Origin: a virus | Virus record (IMG/VR): IMGVR_UViG_3300040810_000362 | Coordinates: 1 to 37,133 of that record | Length of the DNA stretch: 37,133 bases | Strand: one strand, 5' to 3' | Shown: positions 36,836-37,133 of the stretch, in pieces | How the letters are laid out: every line of letters begins with the position of its first letter | How positions within the stretch are numbered: position 1 is the first letter of the stretch | Translations under genes and position numbers: made by a program | The notes under the pieces: generated by a model | Told to the model about the DNA's origin: nothing | Databases searched by the model: none | Seen by the model: the letters and a program-made list of their open reading frames with translations, nothing else

Positions 36836-37133
36836 CGCTGCCCTCCATTTGTCTCAGGGTTAATCCAAGGAAGGAATTTGAGCATCAATGCTTCAGTCAA
36901 TTCCAAATCCATTTTCAGATATTCAATCGCTGCCTTCGGATCCGTTACGAACATTTCGGCAAAATATTTCCCGCTTCCGGTCTTCCCACCGATCCCAACG
37001 TATCGGCAAAGATCATCGAGCTTGATGTATTCTTTGGATCCGCACCCCCAGACTTCCATCAAGTCAATGAAACGTGAGTCCCAATATCTGGTGGCCCTGA
37101 AGGGGAATGAAGGTGTGATGCCGTGGAGCAGTG
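36832..37133 (-). CDS. PolB-like 3'-5' exonuclease (C-terminal part, joins to 485..1)
   Basis: This is the 3' portion of the exonuclease that begins at 485. It holds the end of the catalytic core, with the third motif (YLKMDLELTEAL; D195 of the joined protein) and the C-terminus up to the stop at 36832. The internal TTG at 37062 is not a plausible start, because the reading frame is open through the circle junction. It overlaps the downstream gene (start 36835) by 4 bp in an ATGA arrangement, so the two are probably translationally coupled. Confidence 0.85.
   Translation of the reverse strand, partial: LLHGITPSFPFRATRYWDSRFIDLMEVWGCGSKEYIKLDDLCRYVGIGGKTGSGKYFAEMFVTDPKAAIEYLKMDLELTEALMLKFLPWINPETNGGQR

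Noticed and set aside
1-37133. CRISPR arrays, tRNA genes, integrase or transposase
   Set aside because: I looked for regular spaced repeats, cloverleaf-like blocks with CCA ends and tyrosine/serine recombinase or DDE motifs, and found none I could support.

Overview
The window is a complete phage genome assembled as a circle. Its first 127 bases recur as its last 127 (1-127 = 37007-37133), which leaves a 37,006-bp circle opened inside an exonuclease gene. Almost every gene lies on the minus strand and most neighbours overlap by 4-23 bp. The head genes follow the Mu-type order (terminase, DUF935 portal, gpG-like, gpI-like protease, decoration, capsid). They are followed by a short tape-measure protein and a tail-tube-like protein, so a short-tailed siphovirus is the likeliest virion. 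I see no integrase, transposase, DNA polymerase, tRNA or CRISPR array. A SleB-type wall hydrolase, a lipobox lipoprotein next to a holin-like protein, and Mom, Lar and DUF551 relatives suggest a Gram-negative host, possibly one with Dam methylation; the host cannot be named from sequence alone.

Layout in transcription order (right to left). Operon A (4403 to 1947) starts at a promoter near 4452-4480 and holds small genes, a DGQHR/ParB-fold protein, a SleB hydrolase and a ribbon-helix-helix-like protein; it ends at a strong hairpin (1846-1876). Operon B starts at 1771-1799 and crosses the circle junction. It encodes a probable ssDNA-annealing protein, a PolB-like 3'-5' exonuclease, a winged-helix protein, a PD-(D/E)XK nuclease and a small RHH protein. 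Operon C starts at 35589-35616 and encodes a second RHH protein, a replication initiator/loader-like protein, a DnaA domain IV-like protein, an SSB-like protein, a beta-helix protein and a run of very small genes including Lar-like and DUF551 proteins. The late region (28836 to 5596) holds the gpF-like protein, ParB-like protein, Mom-like DNA modification enzyme, terminase, portal, head genes, a tail-fibre/holin/lipoprotein cassette, connector and tail genes, a 1,263-residue tail protein and a glycan module. One gene, a GT4 glycosyltransferase (4539-5633), is on the plus strand and converges on the end of the late operon.

The most unusual signal is compositional. GATC occurs about once per 50-70 bp over most of the genome, several times the random expectation, yet is absent from two blocks of about 2.3 kb (16417-18777 and 29084-31417) and is sparse in the mom-like gene and the GT2/FkbM module. 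This marks a GATC-saturated backbone carrying GATC-poor inserts: receptor-binding/lysis genes, a small-gene antirestriction island, DNA modification and glycan modification. Two early promoters place the -10 box exactly 6 nt before an ATG, which predicts leaderless mRNAs, and six early genes share an AAACCAGAAA-like box in front of the start codon.
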